Of a stretch of DNA of 64,000 nt, positions 12,430 through 24,950 are shown one piece after another. Numbering within the stretch: position 1 is the first letter of the stretch; the number at the start of each line of letters is the position of its first letter. The translations under genes were made by a program, and so were the position numbers. Below the pieces are notes generated by a model. The model did not search any database. It was not told the origin of the DNA and saw only the letters and a program-made list of their open reading frames with translations. The stretch covers positions 114,674,430-114,738,429 of the forward strand of contig OY720634.1 in NCBI GenBank assembly GCA_963169105.1. The letters are read 5' to 3'. The stretch is from Ceriagrion tenellum (Eukaryota > Arthropoda > Insecta > Odonata > Coenagrionidae).

Positions 12430-12910
12430 ACACATAAGACACCAGACGGCCCAATATGCTGCCCTTGGGGCCCAGGGGCCTTCCTTATCGTACCATAGTC
12501 CTAATTTCATTAAAAAAGCTTTACTGATCCCATGTGTGAAAATTTTACTAAAATCGGTTCACTCGTTCAATACTTATGAGGCTTTTAAGAAAGCATTCTT
12601 TTGGAACCTTGGGCCCTCTGGGGCCCCAGCATGACTTACGACCCCATGATTGTTGTACATTTAGTATAGGTATATTTTACGTGTTTTTAATACAGGCAAG
12701 AATTATCTTCCAGGGCAAATTTTTGGCGATGAAAGAGCCCACTTGAGGGCCTTCTAGGGTTCCGAGGCCCTTGTTCTATAACCTATGCGTGAACCAGATA
12801 TATCAACTATCTTCCTGCCAAATTTTGTTTCAATCAATTCAGTGGTTTATGAGTGACTGAGTAACAGACAGACACCACTAGATTTTTATATATTAGTAAG
12901 ATTAGTAAGA
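12430..12910 (+). repeat. Dispersed repeat ending in a TATTAGTAAGA tail (copy 1)
   Basis: Seen: the segment contains GGGGCCC-type words (ggggcccaggggcc near 12,467; ggggcccc near 12,620), then ctgccaaattttgtttcaat, gagtgactgagtaacagaca and finally ttatatattagtaagattag, with attagtaag repeated twice at the end. The same order of blocks appears in reverse orientation at 36,295-36,850. Known: in many insect genomes such a terminal block ending in TATTAGTA-type short repeats belongs to a high-copy element, variously a LINE 3' UTR or a Helitron end. Which one applies is not decided here. Confidence 0.6.
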
Positions 12911-14179
12911 TAGCGTGCTGCTCACTTCACAACACAGCAGCGCAGTTGCTTCTTTTTACTTGCTTCCAACCCTAGACTAAGCAGCGCCTATCAAAATCAT
13001 TCGGGAATAGACTTAAACAGCGCTAGACGATAAAAGAAATTCGTTCCAAGTACTCACATCAGCAGCATTTTTCTACGCCCAATGTCATTGGAGGTATCAA
13101 ACGTGGATAAAGTTTTCATTTACTTTCTGACAAAGGCTCAACTTTAAAATTGTATTGCTTTAAAGAATTTGATAACCGCAAACAAAAATTAGGCTGTTAC
13201 CGTTGAGCACAGAAGGAATACCCCCTACTGGCAGTTTACTGAACGTTTCTTCCACGCACGTCGTAATATCCAGCGCTGTTCCCTGGCGCGGATATGTTCT
13301 AGGCCGGGATAAAGAATAGAAAGCTACTACAGCATCATTCTTCTGCCCCAAACGGCTCTCTTAGAGAGAACGCTTCAAAACAGTCCGGTAGTCTCTCGTT
13401 TCCTCGACGCCCGTGCGGACATGCTCAGAAGACCTATAAGTATTTCCACTACACTGGCATTACAGCAGCAAACATACCACCTTAAACAAAATTGAAATCC
13501 ACGCATCCACGATAAATTTACCAATATTCGAATTGAATGAAAATGAAACTCTCCTCTGTTAATAAAACACAATCTTATCATTCTATTACCTCTATTTTGC
13601 TCCTTTTCAGATTACCGCCCTTCATATTTTCATTTTCTTACCCTTTAACCATTACGTTCTCAACTGCTACGACAGCGCCAACCGATTTACAGTTAGCGGC
13701 GTTAGGAACTACATCTACATCTACAAAATACCCCGCGACTACGCGAACTTCATGCCCCAGCAACATGGACGCGCATTACCACTGCAATTTAGGCCAAAAG
13801 GTGTGACCTTGTGTGACCAAGTCGTTGGTCGTGGCACTAAAAGAACACGACAGTTTAAATGCAACTGTTTCGCATCCGAATTAGTACCCAGAAACACACT
13901 GTTGCTCACAACAGCTATAGGCACACCAAACAAAGGGATACCGATCCGCGCGGTTAGATTATTGCTGGGAGTTCTGTATTCTATGTGATATAATGTCTTT
14001 CATAAGTATACATATTATAAATAATAATTTGTTATTTCCTACAATTGTAATTAAAGAAAAGTACAAAGATTTATATTCAATATGGATACTAATGGAAATA
14101 ACGAAAAAAATTCATTGGAACGAAGACATTTTCATTTTTTGGGAACATTTCTTATAAATTATCTGACTTATTAACTCAG
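12911..14179. other. No recognised gene; short CpG-bearing stretch near 13,200-13,450
   Basis: Overlapping open frames on both strands at 13,537-13,988 are short and match nothing I know. A small acatctacatctac microsatellite lies near 13,710. Confidence 0.45.
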
Positions 14180-14623
14180 AATAAGTGAAATGTTTCTTTT
14201 TACACCCCGAAAACCTTGGGTAAATTATTATTCAACTCGAAGGACGAAGTGACACGGATAAACAGGAATGGTGCATATAGGTTAAAGTGTACCACTCTCA
14301 AATGCACTTCCCAATATATTGGTCAAAGTGGTCGAGCCATCGATGTTAGGGCTCGGGGACACAAAACGTGTCAGGTGAAGGAAGATTTTTCATCACCGCT
14401 TGCTAAAGGTTTAATTGGGGAGGACCACGAAAGTGATTTTGTGCCTGATGTGCTCCATATTGAGAGAACGGGGGCCAAATTGGGCTTCTTTGAACAGTTT
14501 GAAATTTTGAATTCTGCTACCAACAAATATGTCAAACTTCTTAATGAATGTGTTTTTCCTTCCTATTACCCTCTATTATCTATACAATTCTTCCCTCTAC
14601 CCCCTACCAATAACCGCTCCTGA
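14180..14623 (+). pseudogene. Penelope-like element, GIY-YIG endonuclease remnant
   Basis: Seen: an open frame gives LGKLLFNSKDEV, then GAYRLKC at the GIY position (residues 19-21 counted from the TTG at 14,216) and QYIGQSGR at residues 33-40, the two halves of the GIY-YIG motif. RARGHK follows where active PLE nucleases usually have an R..EH-type motif, so the usual Glu is Gly. FFEQFEIL at residues 91-98 fits the downstream Glu helix. Homology continues upstream of 14,216 in the same frame (VSFYTPKT) to about 14,180 and then stops. Known: PLE proteins are RT joined to a C-terminal GIY-YIG nuclease. Inference: a 5'-truncated copy of a PLE family different from the one at 26.5-28.0 kb; probably inactive. 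Confidence 0.8.
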
Positions 14624-14629
14624 CCGTGA

Positions 14630-16680
14630 CGCACGTCTCTGACGTCAATTAACAATTCCCCTCCCCCGTCCCTTCTCTCACGAAAGGTCGTCCACGCAGT
14701 GTCTACTCCTTTAAGAGTTGGCTAGTAGGAAGTAGTCTTAACTCAGAGGATGTTCCCTCAAAGGTCAGTAACACGTTAAATAACCTCACGAGGAAGGCCA
14801 TGGAATTCAACCTCATATATCTATAAACATTTCTTATACTGAAATGAATCCTACCAAGGCTCCCAAGGCCAGGTGCCGTACACTGCACCACCAAGAGGCA
14901 GGACCCCGCGGTCACCATCAATCGATATCCAAGCACTACACAAGAGGAATAAAAGGAAATATCAGAATCAGGAGGAGAGACGAAACAGAATAGGCACACG
15001 CATTTAAGGAAGGTCATGACAATTTCATGGGAAGGGAAGAAGAGAAATCTTAAGCAAGAATTGAGACAAGCAAGTAGGTTATTAGATTATAAATTTGTCA
15101 AAAGTGAAGTGGAAAGTCAGAGGGTATTATAGAAATGATACTCTTCGAGTGATATCTATGTTTTGGAGGGATGGAAGCGCAGAGTAGCATTCGTAATTAA
15201 CGAGAAGTTAGCGAGAAGAGAAGTAAGAGCAACTAAAATAAGAATATCGTGAAGCACTAGAGAGATTTTAAGGGAGACGCAAGAGAGAAGGATATGGAGG
15301 GGTGTTAACGTGGGTCTAGGCAAAAGTATGCAGTGATAACATAGAAACAGTCTTGCAAGATAATCAAGGAAAGTCAACGAAGCATAGTATATTATACTGA
15401 CCGAATCCTTAAAAAGATCCAAAGTAAAAGAGGGAAGAGCAAACGCAGTTGCCTGAAAAATAAAACACTGGCCAGCGATAATACGGCAGGCCAATTCCAA
15501 CGATTTCAGCAAGTTAGGAAAGTTTCTTATTGAGCTAAATGAAATAGAGAAGGGGTGGAATTAATATTGAACGACTTTACGGTAAACACATACGTCCTAT
15601 TACTTATGATATATAACGGGAAGGTGATATCGACAAGTGGAACATTGGACCGAGTACACTCAATCTCGTTAGAGCACTGCAGTACATAATAAGACACGAG
15701 ACTATATGTGAACCCAATATACCCACAGGGTTCCTCAAGAGGAAAGAAATTGAAGGAGGAAGACTTTTAACTTACGCATAGGCTTTATAGAGAAGAAGTA
15801 AGATGTATTCCTGGAGGACTTTGTGAAGAAATGCTAATTTCTGTATACGAATGCTGCGAAGAAGAGCATACGAACAAGATGCGACAAAAATTGGACGATA
15901 CGTGTAACATAGCATGAAGAAAAATAGGTATTAGGGTTGTACGTTATAGGCTGGAGAAGGGGACGTGAGATGCAATAAAAGTTATAAGGGCGCTATAGAA
16001 AAAGGTAGCTTATTGCAAAGATATGTTTGCTAGATTCGTAAATTTTGTGGAATCATTTCGCTGAGTAGACTGGACTTAAATAATTGATGTGCTCAATAAT
16101 TAAGGTTAGACTTGAGAGGCAGACTTACATTAAGAATCTCTACTCTGGCCAGAGAAGCTGGAAAAGGTAGCCCAAGGAGAATCAAAATAAGCCACGAAAG
16201 TACGGGGAGTGAGGCAGGAGTGCTAACTGTCGATGATACTTTTAACGTTCATTCCGAAGAAATGGTTAGCAAGACATGTAGATCTGTCCGAAGAGAATAT
16301 ATGTAGTAGCAAATGATAAAGACACTGAGATTTGCAGATAACCAATCGGTAGTTAGCCAAGGGGATAAGACTAATACATGCAGAGTAAAATGTGAGAAAT
16401 AAAGACAAGATGACAAAGGTAATGACATTGATCTGAAAATTTTCCCTTATGTTTCCTTTGTAACATCAATTTTCAAAGAATAAACTGAGAAATTCTAAAG
16501 TATTCCGTCGATAAAGCCACGTATCTGACCTGCCCTGGCCAATAATTTGTGGCACATCACAATCTTAAAGAACTTTCCATGTGCCCTCTGTGTTCAAGCG
16601 CGCACCGACAGCCAACTTTCGATCAATACTACATGAACGTTAGGATGTGAACAATAATGACATTCAACGTCAGTCACTAT
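14630..16680. other. No gene recognised
   Basis: Purine-leaning plus strand from about 14,950 to 16,400, with minus-strand Ser/Leu-rich frames (14,703-15,017; 15,156-15,512) that show no domain. I see no PLE terminal repeat or hammerhead motif after the 14.2-kb nuclease remnant. Confidence 0.45.
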
Positions 16681-16689
16681 GGGAAGAAA

Positions 16690-17000
16690 ATATCCCATCG
16701 CTTGCGTCACCATTTCTTTATTATTATAACTCTCTCTGCTGTAGCACAACTTTCCTCCCTTCCTTTCGCTTCTCTCTGCCTTAATTCCATCCCAACGTTC
16801 TCTCCCGCACTCTCAAGCCGCACCGCATCGACCATCCACACCTTTTTATCTCCGATCTCTTCACGCAGAAGGCCTTACAAATGTCTTTTCCTTTTATTCT
16901 CTTTCAGAAACCAAACCCACTCTCACAACTCTGCCTTCTTCTCTACAAGCGATTTCGAATGCGCAACTCGCGGATTTTGCTCAGAATTAACTCTCAAACT
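16690..17000. other. Pyrimidine-rich island
   Basis: C/T-rich plus strand with overlapping open frames in two registers (115 and 70 codons). The predicted products are Ser/Leu/Pro/Phe-rich and unrecognised. Confidence 0.45.
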
Positions 17001-20000
17001 ATAAGATCCGTTAACATTCCTGGGTTTGGAGTAATTACATGGTTTTATATACAAGGCTTCCCTTTAGTGGGCAAAAATAATAGCGAAAAATAATTAAAAA
17101 CCATCGGAACTCGCCATTCTCAAATTGTAGCGGGATTCGAACATTAGTCGAAGTTGCATTAGCTTTCATGATCATTGTGGGGAACACTTTCCTCTTCTCC
17201 ATTCAGAACCATGGGGTAATGCATGTACCGATGGCCTTCTTTCATGATCGTTGGAGTAAAAGAAACCACGGGAAAAGACTAGAAATGCGCTGCCTTGAAA
17301 TTTAACCATGCAGCAATTTTAAGAATACTGTTTGCCACTGTCGGATGACGCAACTCATTAATTAGTATTAAAAATTGAAGATTTGAAATAAAGCTGTGAG
17401 AATGGGGTAATATTCAGCAGAAATTCCATTTTCCTCAACTTGTACCATTATAATCAAAAGAAAGATAAAAAAACCATAGGATTCCGACTACTACCCGAAG
17501 GATAATTTTTTTGTTCTCATAATTCGAATGTTTATTGTACAAAATCGCTGAAATACCATTTCAGTTAGCAGTAGGCAGCACTTGCAGTATAATAAGAGCC
17601 ACCACGGCTGATCTCTTTATCTCACGAGGCCCCAATAAATATTAAATTGGTATGCGATGCTTTTCAGAAGAAGGCATACTTGAAAGTGCTTGACAAAATT
17701 TTACTCATTAAATATGAAAATCAATAAAATGTACGAGCGCTAAGACTCATTCAAATTTATATTGCGTTGTGTGATTCAACTTGCAGCCAATACATCCAGC
17801 AGATTGAGTTTCGAAACAACCAGACGGTTGTCTTTGTATTCAGAAGAGATTTGACATTCTCTCAGAAGCATAAAATGAACAACCATGGGTATGAATAACC
17901 TGTAAGCGAGGGGCACAGTATCAAAGCCCGTAATAGATGTGCTGGACAATCATAAGTTAGGACCAGTCGAAAGGTTCTGCCCCCAGGCGGAAGCCTAGGG
18001 AAGGGGCATGACGACGTGACAGAAACAGAGACAATAGGTCACGATCAGGCCGTGAAGGATTACGCCTCTTCCATACACCCCCTCCTCCTACCTTGGCTCT
18101 GGTCGCTCTGGTATAAATACATGTGAGAGTGAAGGAAGGTTGAGTTGGTGGGTTTTCATATAAGCAGATAATTAAGTATGAGAAAATAGTGTTGGAGATT
18201 GTGTGTGGAATTCTTCCCCCTATTCAACTCTTCAAGTGTCTCACAAATGTAAAAACCTCTGGAAACCATTAAAAATTAAGTAAAACAATATTTTCTACAA
18301 ATATTTTTAAAGAGATTGTCAGCCATTCAAAAATATTTCCCTACGCTTGGATGAAAGGTAGTATCACAGACATGAAAATTACATAAATTTCTGCGAATGT
18401 AGATGAGGAATTATGGAAAGAGAGATGATATTAATATATGAAGGAAAAGTTCAAAATTCCATAGCGGAAAAATCATTTGCCATGATTAGGACTCTGAGCC
18501 GTATTTATTGATATCACGCCGAGTGTTTTAGCCCGTTAAACTGCCGAGTCAACAACACTGGATAACCTCTAAATTTGCCATGAAAAGGAAAATCTACTAA
18601 GTTGAAACTGCAATTACTAATTACCAAAAATTCTAATGAGTCTTAGCGATGTTTCCAATTAACTGATATTAAAACTAATAAACTAAATTTTAGGCACAAA
18701 CTATGAAATGTGGTCTTTGACTAAAAAACATTACGTATAAAATTTCAATATGAAATTGGGTATTATCGCGAGTTTAAAAAAATCATACATGGCGATTCTT
18801 AATGTTTCCAGAAATGGTGTCTCCCTGATTTTGCATAATAGACATACTCAAATATGAGAACAATATAAAAATTACTCATACGAATAAATACAGAATTTGA
18901 CGACTTTTTATTATTTATTCGGTAAAAACTTTCAAAAGCTAGATCTAACGATGAAGTATGTCCTGTAGACATATCTTGAGGAAACAAAATTGAGGGGGAA
19001 CATACTATGTGTGTTACCAATAAGCAAGGTTAGAGGAATTTTCAAGGCTCCAGAATTTTCCAAAACTTGCTATACATTCTTCCTTTCATCTTTCACCTAT
19101 TTATTTTTATTTTATTTTGTAATCGATGTAGGCAGTCAACCCAGCGGAATTAGATAATTATCGTGTTTTAATAACCGATGCGTTACGATTTAGCCACGTA
19201 CAATTCTGTGGGTAAAAACTTAATGGACGTGATATAAACATAAAATATTTAAGTTCAGAAAACTTCTTAAGGATTACGGCTTTAAACAATGAAGAGAAGA
19301 GGCTATTGATGATAAAAGCTGATAAAACTTTTACTTCTTCAAATTCTGGATTTCACATAACGCACCGACCTAACAACCAAACGGTGCGACCCTCTCATCG
19401 GATGTGGACATTGGGTTTGCTCCAGACTTAACGTCTAGAGTTACAAGTTTCGATGCTAATCCAAAAATAGGATCACGTGGAAAGCTAACTCTACCGTTAC
19501 AAATAGACTTAAGACGTATGTGGAAGACTCTATGAAGTAACATTTCTTATGTTTATCATTTTAGTTTAAATGAATCAATTTATAAAATGGGTAAAAATTA
19601 TTTCATTCAAAATCTCTTCGATTGGGGCTGAAGAATAACTTTAATGATAACTGGATAGAAATTGCTGTATGATTTTTTCATTTTACCAATTATTTTGTTA
19701 AGAACTCAAGCTAATATGAAATTACGGCAGGCACAACGTTATCCCGACCCCATCAATTTTACACAGCAAGGATTTTAGAGATTTCTCGAAAACCCTTGGA
19801 CTACCCAATTCTATGGCCATCTTTCATAGAAATGTGGAAATGTACGTCATTTTTAATGTGACAAGATGATTAATTATTGTGAGCATGCCTCTCAATGGCC
19901 GCAATAGAACTCAGGTATTTCGTGCAATAGTATGTAAGCCTCACTCAGCTTGCTAATCCAGCGGTTATGCAAGGTGCATGTCCCTAAACCCTGATTTTAA

Positions 20001-20150
20001 AAAGTAAAAAAAAACGTGAAGTTGCTAATGATGGCAATGGCTAGGGAGGGGAATTTTCACGACGGTGGGGAGGAGGCAACATTCGAATTATATTTTGATT
20101 GCGAGGGAGATGGACGAAGGCGAACGATTTAGAGTAACTCGAAAGTAGGA
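17001..20150. other. AT-rich DNA, no gene recognised
   Basis: Apart from a possible TATA-type core promoter near 18,110 (listed separately) I see nothing beyond short chance frames. Confidence 0.5.
18105..18145 (+). promoter_or_regulatory. Possible TATA-type core promoter
   Basis: tataaata at about 18,112 follows a GC-richer 150-bp stretch (17,970-18,105) in otherwise AT-rich DNA. No Inr (TCAGT-type) stands at the expected distance and no coding frame follows, so this is weak. Confidence 0.2.
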
Positions 20151-20159
20151 ATAGAAGAA

Positions 20160-21010
20160 ATTAAGGCGATATTTTTTTGTACTAATGGAAGAAGAGGCAG
20201 AGGCAGAATGCAACGGAGTACCAAGATATCCAGAAGGGTAATAAGAGTGTGAGATGAGGCTGGATTTAGTGCGACATCCCGCATCTTCCTGTTGATGAAT
20301 TTGTTAGAGGGTCGCTAGGAAAGGTAAAAATATAAAACGCATCAAAAAGTGGGGCGGTAGACAGGTGGATGGTCCGCGAAGATGAAGAAAGGGGGATTCT
20401 TGCGAGAACTTCGCGATTTCTGCTTTCTGATGTTGCCTGAAGGTTTAAGTTATCGTTTTTTGCGCTTTTTATTTTTCACTTTGGTTAGCGGTGTAAGGTA
20501 GCTGGAAGGAAGGGAATGAGGCACCGAAGAGAGAGAGAGAGCGGGTTGAGGATGCAAGCGACTTGTATGCGATAGGAGACGATGGTGGTATTTGAAAAGG
20601 CGTAGGAAGAGGGAAAGCAGCGTTTTACGGTAAGTTGAGCTCTCGGAGAGGAAGGGTTTGTCGCGGTGGTGAGTGGGCGGGGGAGGAGTAAGGGAAAAAA
20701 AGAAGAGCAGGCGGCGAAAATAAGGGTACCAGTAATTAGTCGGATTCGTCGAGCGGCATTTTGGTTGAAGTGAGGAAGAGAAGGGCTGAGGTTGGCTGCA
20801 CCTTTTTTCGCGCCATGCCTAAACACAAGACACCCTCTTCCCACCCTTCACTTCTACCACGCCTTCCCTGCTGACGTACCCCAAACAAATCCGGTCGCAT
20901 CTCTTTTTAGGAATCCCAGCCGCCTCCGTAGCGAGCGTTAGCTTCCAAACGAGACCAGAGTTTCGTCTGATGGGTCACGGAGGTTTCGAAGGGAACCTAT
21001 TTCCTCCTCA
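20160..21010. other. Purine-rich island turning pyrimidine-rich at 20,820
   Basis: The plus strand is G/A-rich from about 20,160 to 20,810, including gagagagaga at 20,530, then C/T-rich to about 21,000, with several CpGs. The minus-strand frame at 20,485-20,844 (119 codons) is Ser/Pro/Leu/Arg-rich without a domain. One of a dozen such islands in the window. Confidence 0.5.
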
Positions 21011-22600
21011 CCTACGAGGTAAACACTTCAGAGCGAGTCAGAATTTTTGAAATAAAAATTAATAAAACATTAATTCTCGTAACGTTCACCTGGAAAAATG
21101 CACGGCGAGTGAAGGGGCGAAAGGGAACCCGAAGGGGAAAAAGAGAGTCGATGAAATTAATTTACGTACGTTCCCCTCGCCCCAAATTAGGCTGTTTGGC
21201 TCGGTTATCCGGAAAACTTTTTCCATCACGTTTTATGTGGGTGTTTCATGTATGTTTCGTTTTCATAATTTTTGGAATGATGTTATTAAGGATCAGGAGG
21301 GGAACTGCAAATGGAAATTCGCAGCCGTTTTTTTTTATTCTGCACGCGAATGGATCTTTCCTTAATCCCACGCACCAGGTTCCTCTTCAATTCATCTTAC
21401 GAACCTTTTAGGCTTAGAAATATGCCAACCCTGGGCACCAAAAATAATTAACATTCTTCAGGATGCAGATAAAAAATACTACGGACCTGAAGCTATGAGT
21501 GGATGTACTGCCCGTATGTCAACAAGCCCGAAGTGATATTATGGGAATATAAAAAATTTCCAAATTAATATATTTCGTAAAACTGCATACGCTTAATTTC
21601 TAAGTCAAAAAATGAGTGAAATAACTTAATCTGGAGCATTATAATCGTTATAAGATCATAAAATATCCCAAGATGAAAGTATCCTTATAACTTTGGCAAC
21701 GTACCCACTCAATTCACAATATTTGACCCAAAATCTAGTTTGACATGATTCATTAACATAATAACTGAAAAGAAGACGCTTGAAATACATTTCCTCATTA
21801 TTAGAAATAGTTTTTTTAACGCGACTACCCTTATCAGAGTTGGCCATCGCAAGTAAATATTTCATACCTCTTTTTCTAATTTGATAACCTCAGTGAAGAA
21901 TACTATTGACAGAGAATAGGATCATTAAGTCAGATTGTTCATTCTATCTAACACCAATTTCGGATCGATACTCACACAGTAAAATTGGTGCCGGATTTGG
22001 AATACTATACTTCGCAACTTAGAGAGACCGACGGACAGCAAAAACAAAAGAACAAAAAAGACTTAGAAATTGAAATAATTATATAAATATGAAAATCGAT
22101 GCTTGAAGGAACACACTACCGCCGAAGCCTTAGCAAAGACGGTATGGAGTGGAGAAGAAACGATACCACTGATAAAATCGAGTAACACCGCCATGCTCCA
22201 GATGATAGAAATACGATGAAGCGCCTATTATCTGTACTAATGGATAGCGAGACACGACCGGATATTCGGAAGTGGCAGTCCCGTAAGACGATTCTGGTAC
22301 CTTAAACAAGCCGTTAGTCATGGCCTTATTATTAAATCGATATTGTCGTTAAGTTATCTGATCTTTCATTTAGCTCTCGTTTTTTGCCCGAAAAACCTTT
22401 TTGAACCCAAAACGAGATTATTTATTTCTCGTAAAAACTTACTACAGCTAAAACATTCATTTGTTGGATTTTTACATTCACTAAGCTTCATTAGTATGTA
22501 TAATACTTTATAGAAAAGATTTTCTCCGCCGCGCTATCTCACATTAATATGCTAACCAACATTTGGTGAATGCCAAGCAATAGGTTTCTACCATCGTCCT
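21011..22600. other. No gene recognised
   Basis: Short frames only; the frame at 21,109-21,411 on the plus strand has no family resemblance. AT-rich. Confidence 0.45.
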
Positions 22601-22601
22601 G

Positions 22602-22829
22602 TTATCCGCTAATTGTAAAACATTTCATAGCGTCCATCAGAAAAAAACAACCCGACATCTTCGTGATTCCATACGTTTTATGCTGCAAGCTGAATTCGGT
22701 AGTGCATACAAGCACAGAGCCATCAGCGTGCCCGATGTACATCCCCAAGTTGCCGTAGAACAAAGCACTGTGATAAGAAGAAAGGCCCCAGTCATCACCA
22801 CGGGAGTTCAATTTCTTACTAATCACCAA
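22602..22829 (-). CDS. Unidentified short frame with balanced composition, possible exon or processed fragment
   Basis: A 75-codon minus-strand frame whose product is not skewed to Ser/Pro or Lys/Asn like its neighbours: it includes RGDDWGLSSYHSALFYGNLG and MYIGHADGSVLVCTTEFSLQ. The composition and G/C-richer codons look more protein-like than most frames in this window. I do not recognise the family. The plus strand is also open over most of the region, so the signal is ambiguous. Candidate splice-acceptor-type AGs lie just outside its 5' side on the minus strand. Alternatives are an internal exon, a piece of an unknown element or chance. Confidence 0.25.
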   Translation of the reverse strand: MVISKKLNSRGDDWGLSSYHSALFYGNLGMYIGHADGSVLVCTTEFSLQHKTYGITKMSGCFFLMDAMKCFTISG

Positions 22830-22984
22830 CTACCTTTGCCAATTTATGGAAAAAAATCTATTGTCATTTCAATTATTAATAGTCATACATTCATTTCTCA
22901 GCACATTACATTTACAGAGTTAGTAGCCTGTAGCTACTTGCAAATACTTGTCTCGTCCCATAAAATGTAAAAGAAAAGCAATAC

Positions 22985-23110
22985 TATCGTATAATACATA
23001 TATCACATAAAGAACCATAATATAAAATTCATAATTCTCATAATTAACAATTCATGATTCATTTAATTAACAATTCATAATTCACAAACATAATTCACCA
23101 ACATAGTTCA
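22985..23110 (-). repeat. AT-simple 3' tail region of the non-LTR element
   Basis: Words such as attcataattc, ttaacaattcat and aattcaccaacatag repeat imperfectly here. On the minus strand this lies downstream of the reverse transcriptase frame, where LINEs of this type carry a short-repeat tail. Confidence 0.55.
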
Positions 23111-23955
23111 CAATCAGTTCTTAACATCCTTCGTCATAGTTTTATCACAATAACTTTATTTCTAATACGTGTATCAGATGTTAGAATCTGTGTCTTCAAA
23201 AATTCTTTTACTGAATAATAGCACTTATCGAGTAACATGTTTTTTATTTTGTCATTATAGTTTTGGTGAAGATACCATCAAAGTTTTTTAATCTTTAACA
23301 GTTAATTTTGTTTGAATTCCAATTACATTATTTATGCTTGATATACCAAAAAAAGCTTTATTAAGCTGTACTAAAAAATTTTTCAGGTGTTCTTTCTATT
23401 TAATATTCTCATCTAAAATTACCCCTAGCAGTTTAACATTATTACTAATATTTTCAGGCCAGCTTTGTGAAAAATTTCAAGAGAGTTATTTTTATTTTGA
23501 ATATTTTTAAAATTGATTATGCTAGTTTTTGACTTGTTTAATTTTAGGCCATTTGCTGTAAACCATTCATCTAGCTGTTTTATGACATCCATTATTGTAG
23601 TCGTTAAGTTCTCAATACATTTTCCTTTAAGGAGGCATGTGGTATCATCAGCATATAATATTAAGTCACCTGTATTGTTAATCGGCAGGTCAATTATATA
23701 TATATTAAAAAGCAGTGGTCCTAGTACTGACCCTTGATGCACTCTTGAAATCATGTTCTCCCATTTCCACATGTATTTATTACCATTTTTAATTATTTCT
23801 GTTCTCTGTTTTCGGTTCATTAAATATGATGAATACCATTGCAATTGTTTTCCTTGTATTCCATAGTGAACTAGTTTCTCTAATAGCAAATTGCGGTTAA
23901 CACAATCAAATGCTTTTGACTGATCACATATCATATTAATTAAAATACATATGAT
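23111..23955 (-). pseudogene. Non-LTR (Jockey/CR1-like) reverse transcriptase fragment, truncated and internally deleted
   Basis: Seen: on the minus strand the 169-residue frame 23,934-23,425 carries motif A as DQSKAFDCVN (residues 4-13), motif B as HQGSVLGPLLFN (66-77), the catalytic YADD at 94-97 and motif D as NGLKLNKSKT near 128-137. Homology continues a little upstream (to about 23,955). A frameshift near 23,465 moves to a frame reading VKLLGVILDENI, then a stop and KEHLKNFL. After GIQTKLTVKD the sequence jumps straight to YNDKIKNMLLDKCYYSVKEF (about 23,200-23,270), the usual C-terminus, so the connecting region is missing. Known: these enzymes copy RNA at nicked target DNA. The copy is dead: 5'-truncated, frameshifted and deleted. 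Confidence 0.88.
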
Positions 23956-24693
23956 TAAAAGGATCTCGTGCCTATCCTGTTACTCCCATTTATGCAAATG
24001 AAATCGGCGTCCATAACATTGACTCGTCACTACCAATTTGTTCCCACAGTCAAAATATTAAAAGGACATCAAAACGCACATTTCGATATGAGCCGTAAAA
24101 ATCGCTAGAATCTTCTGCTATTTCCAAGTGATACAACAAATAATAAAATGAAAGGACAGCGATTTTCGATTTCTACAATGATTTCAAGGAACACAAAGAT
24201 TTCTAGTTAAACGGTTTTCATAAACAAAACGCATCGATATTTCCTTTCGAGCTCATATGCCGCACGTTTCCTCTCAAATTCTCCGTCATCATTTTCAGAA
24301 GACGATACGCTAGACACCCTGTCTTTTCTATTCCTTTTTGAGTCCGTTCGTATTATCCGATGCTATGCAAACAGGCCCAATACAACTTTCGAATATATAA
24401 CGTCGTGCACCGTAGCAACATCCATTCCACTCAGCCACATTCAACCTCTGATTTTCCTTTACATGGTCATTCGATCATGCTCAAGCCATCGGCTGGCCTA
24501 TCATTATTATCACAGCTGACCTAGCATCAAGGAAGAGCGATTCCGCGGAATCCTTATTATGCAACATTGTAAACTACGAAAATATTGGATAAAGTCCATG
24601 AATTTCATTTGTGAGGAAAAGAGGTAGCTATGTCACATACTTGTACTAGCCGCCGGGTAGAACTTAAAAATCATCACGAGTAGAGAAAAAAAT
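23956..24693. other. No gene recognised
   Basis: AT-rich flank between the non-LTR fragment and the first fold-back insertion. Confidence 0.5.
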
Positions 24694-24842
24694 ATTGTAC
24701 ATTTAATTTTTGTTTGAAGATCTCGCCACTTTTCTTGTCTGTGAAGATAATTTTTTCGGGCTATGCTTCGTTTTGTTCATTTAAAAAAATGAACAAAACT
24801 CAGCAGAGCCCGAAAAAAATCATCCTTCATTGTACATTTAAT
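24694..24842. mobile_element. Short fold-back insertion with 14-bp target-site duplication
   Basis: Seen: attgtacatttaat occurs at 24,694-24,707 and again at 24,829-24,842. The 121 bp between them include a strong palindrome, 24,746-24,824, with arms of about 38 bp (ttttttcgggct / agcccgaaaaaa; gttttgttcattt / aaatgaacaaaac) meeting at a few A/T bases. It has no coding capacity. Known: duplications of this length are made by target-primed retrotransposition and by PLEs, less often by DNA transposons. Family not recognised; it lies only about 110 bp from a PLE fold-back. Confidence 0.75.
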
Positions 24843-24950
24843 ATGATGAGAGAACCATTAAGATACATTCCCACGAAAGAGTGAGAAATTTACCAGAGTA
24901 GGCCGCGGCCTGGGTACCACGTCGCTCTATCGAGTCCGCTCACATTGTGC

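Noticed and set aside
18105..18145. Strong promoter call at the TATAAATA near 18.1 kb
   Set aside because: Kept only as a low-confidence site: no Inr, no downstream gene, and TATA words are common in AT-rich DNA.
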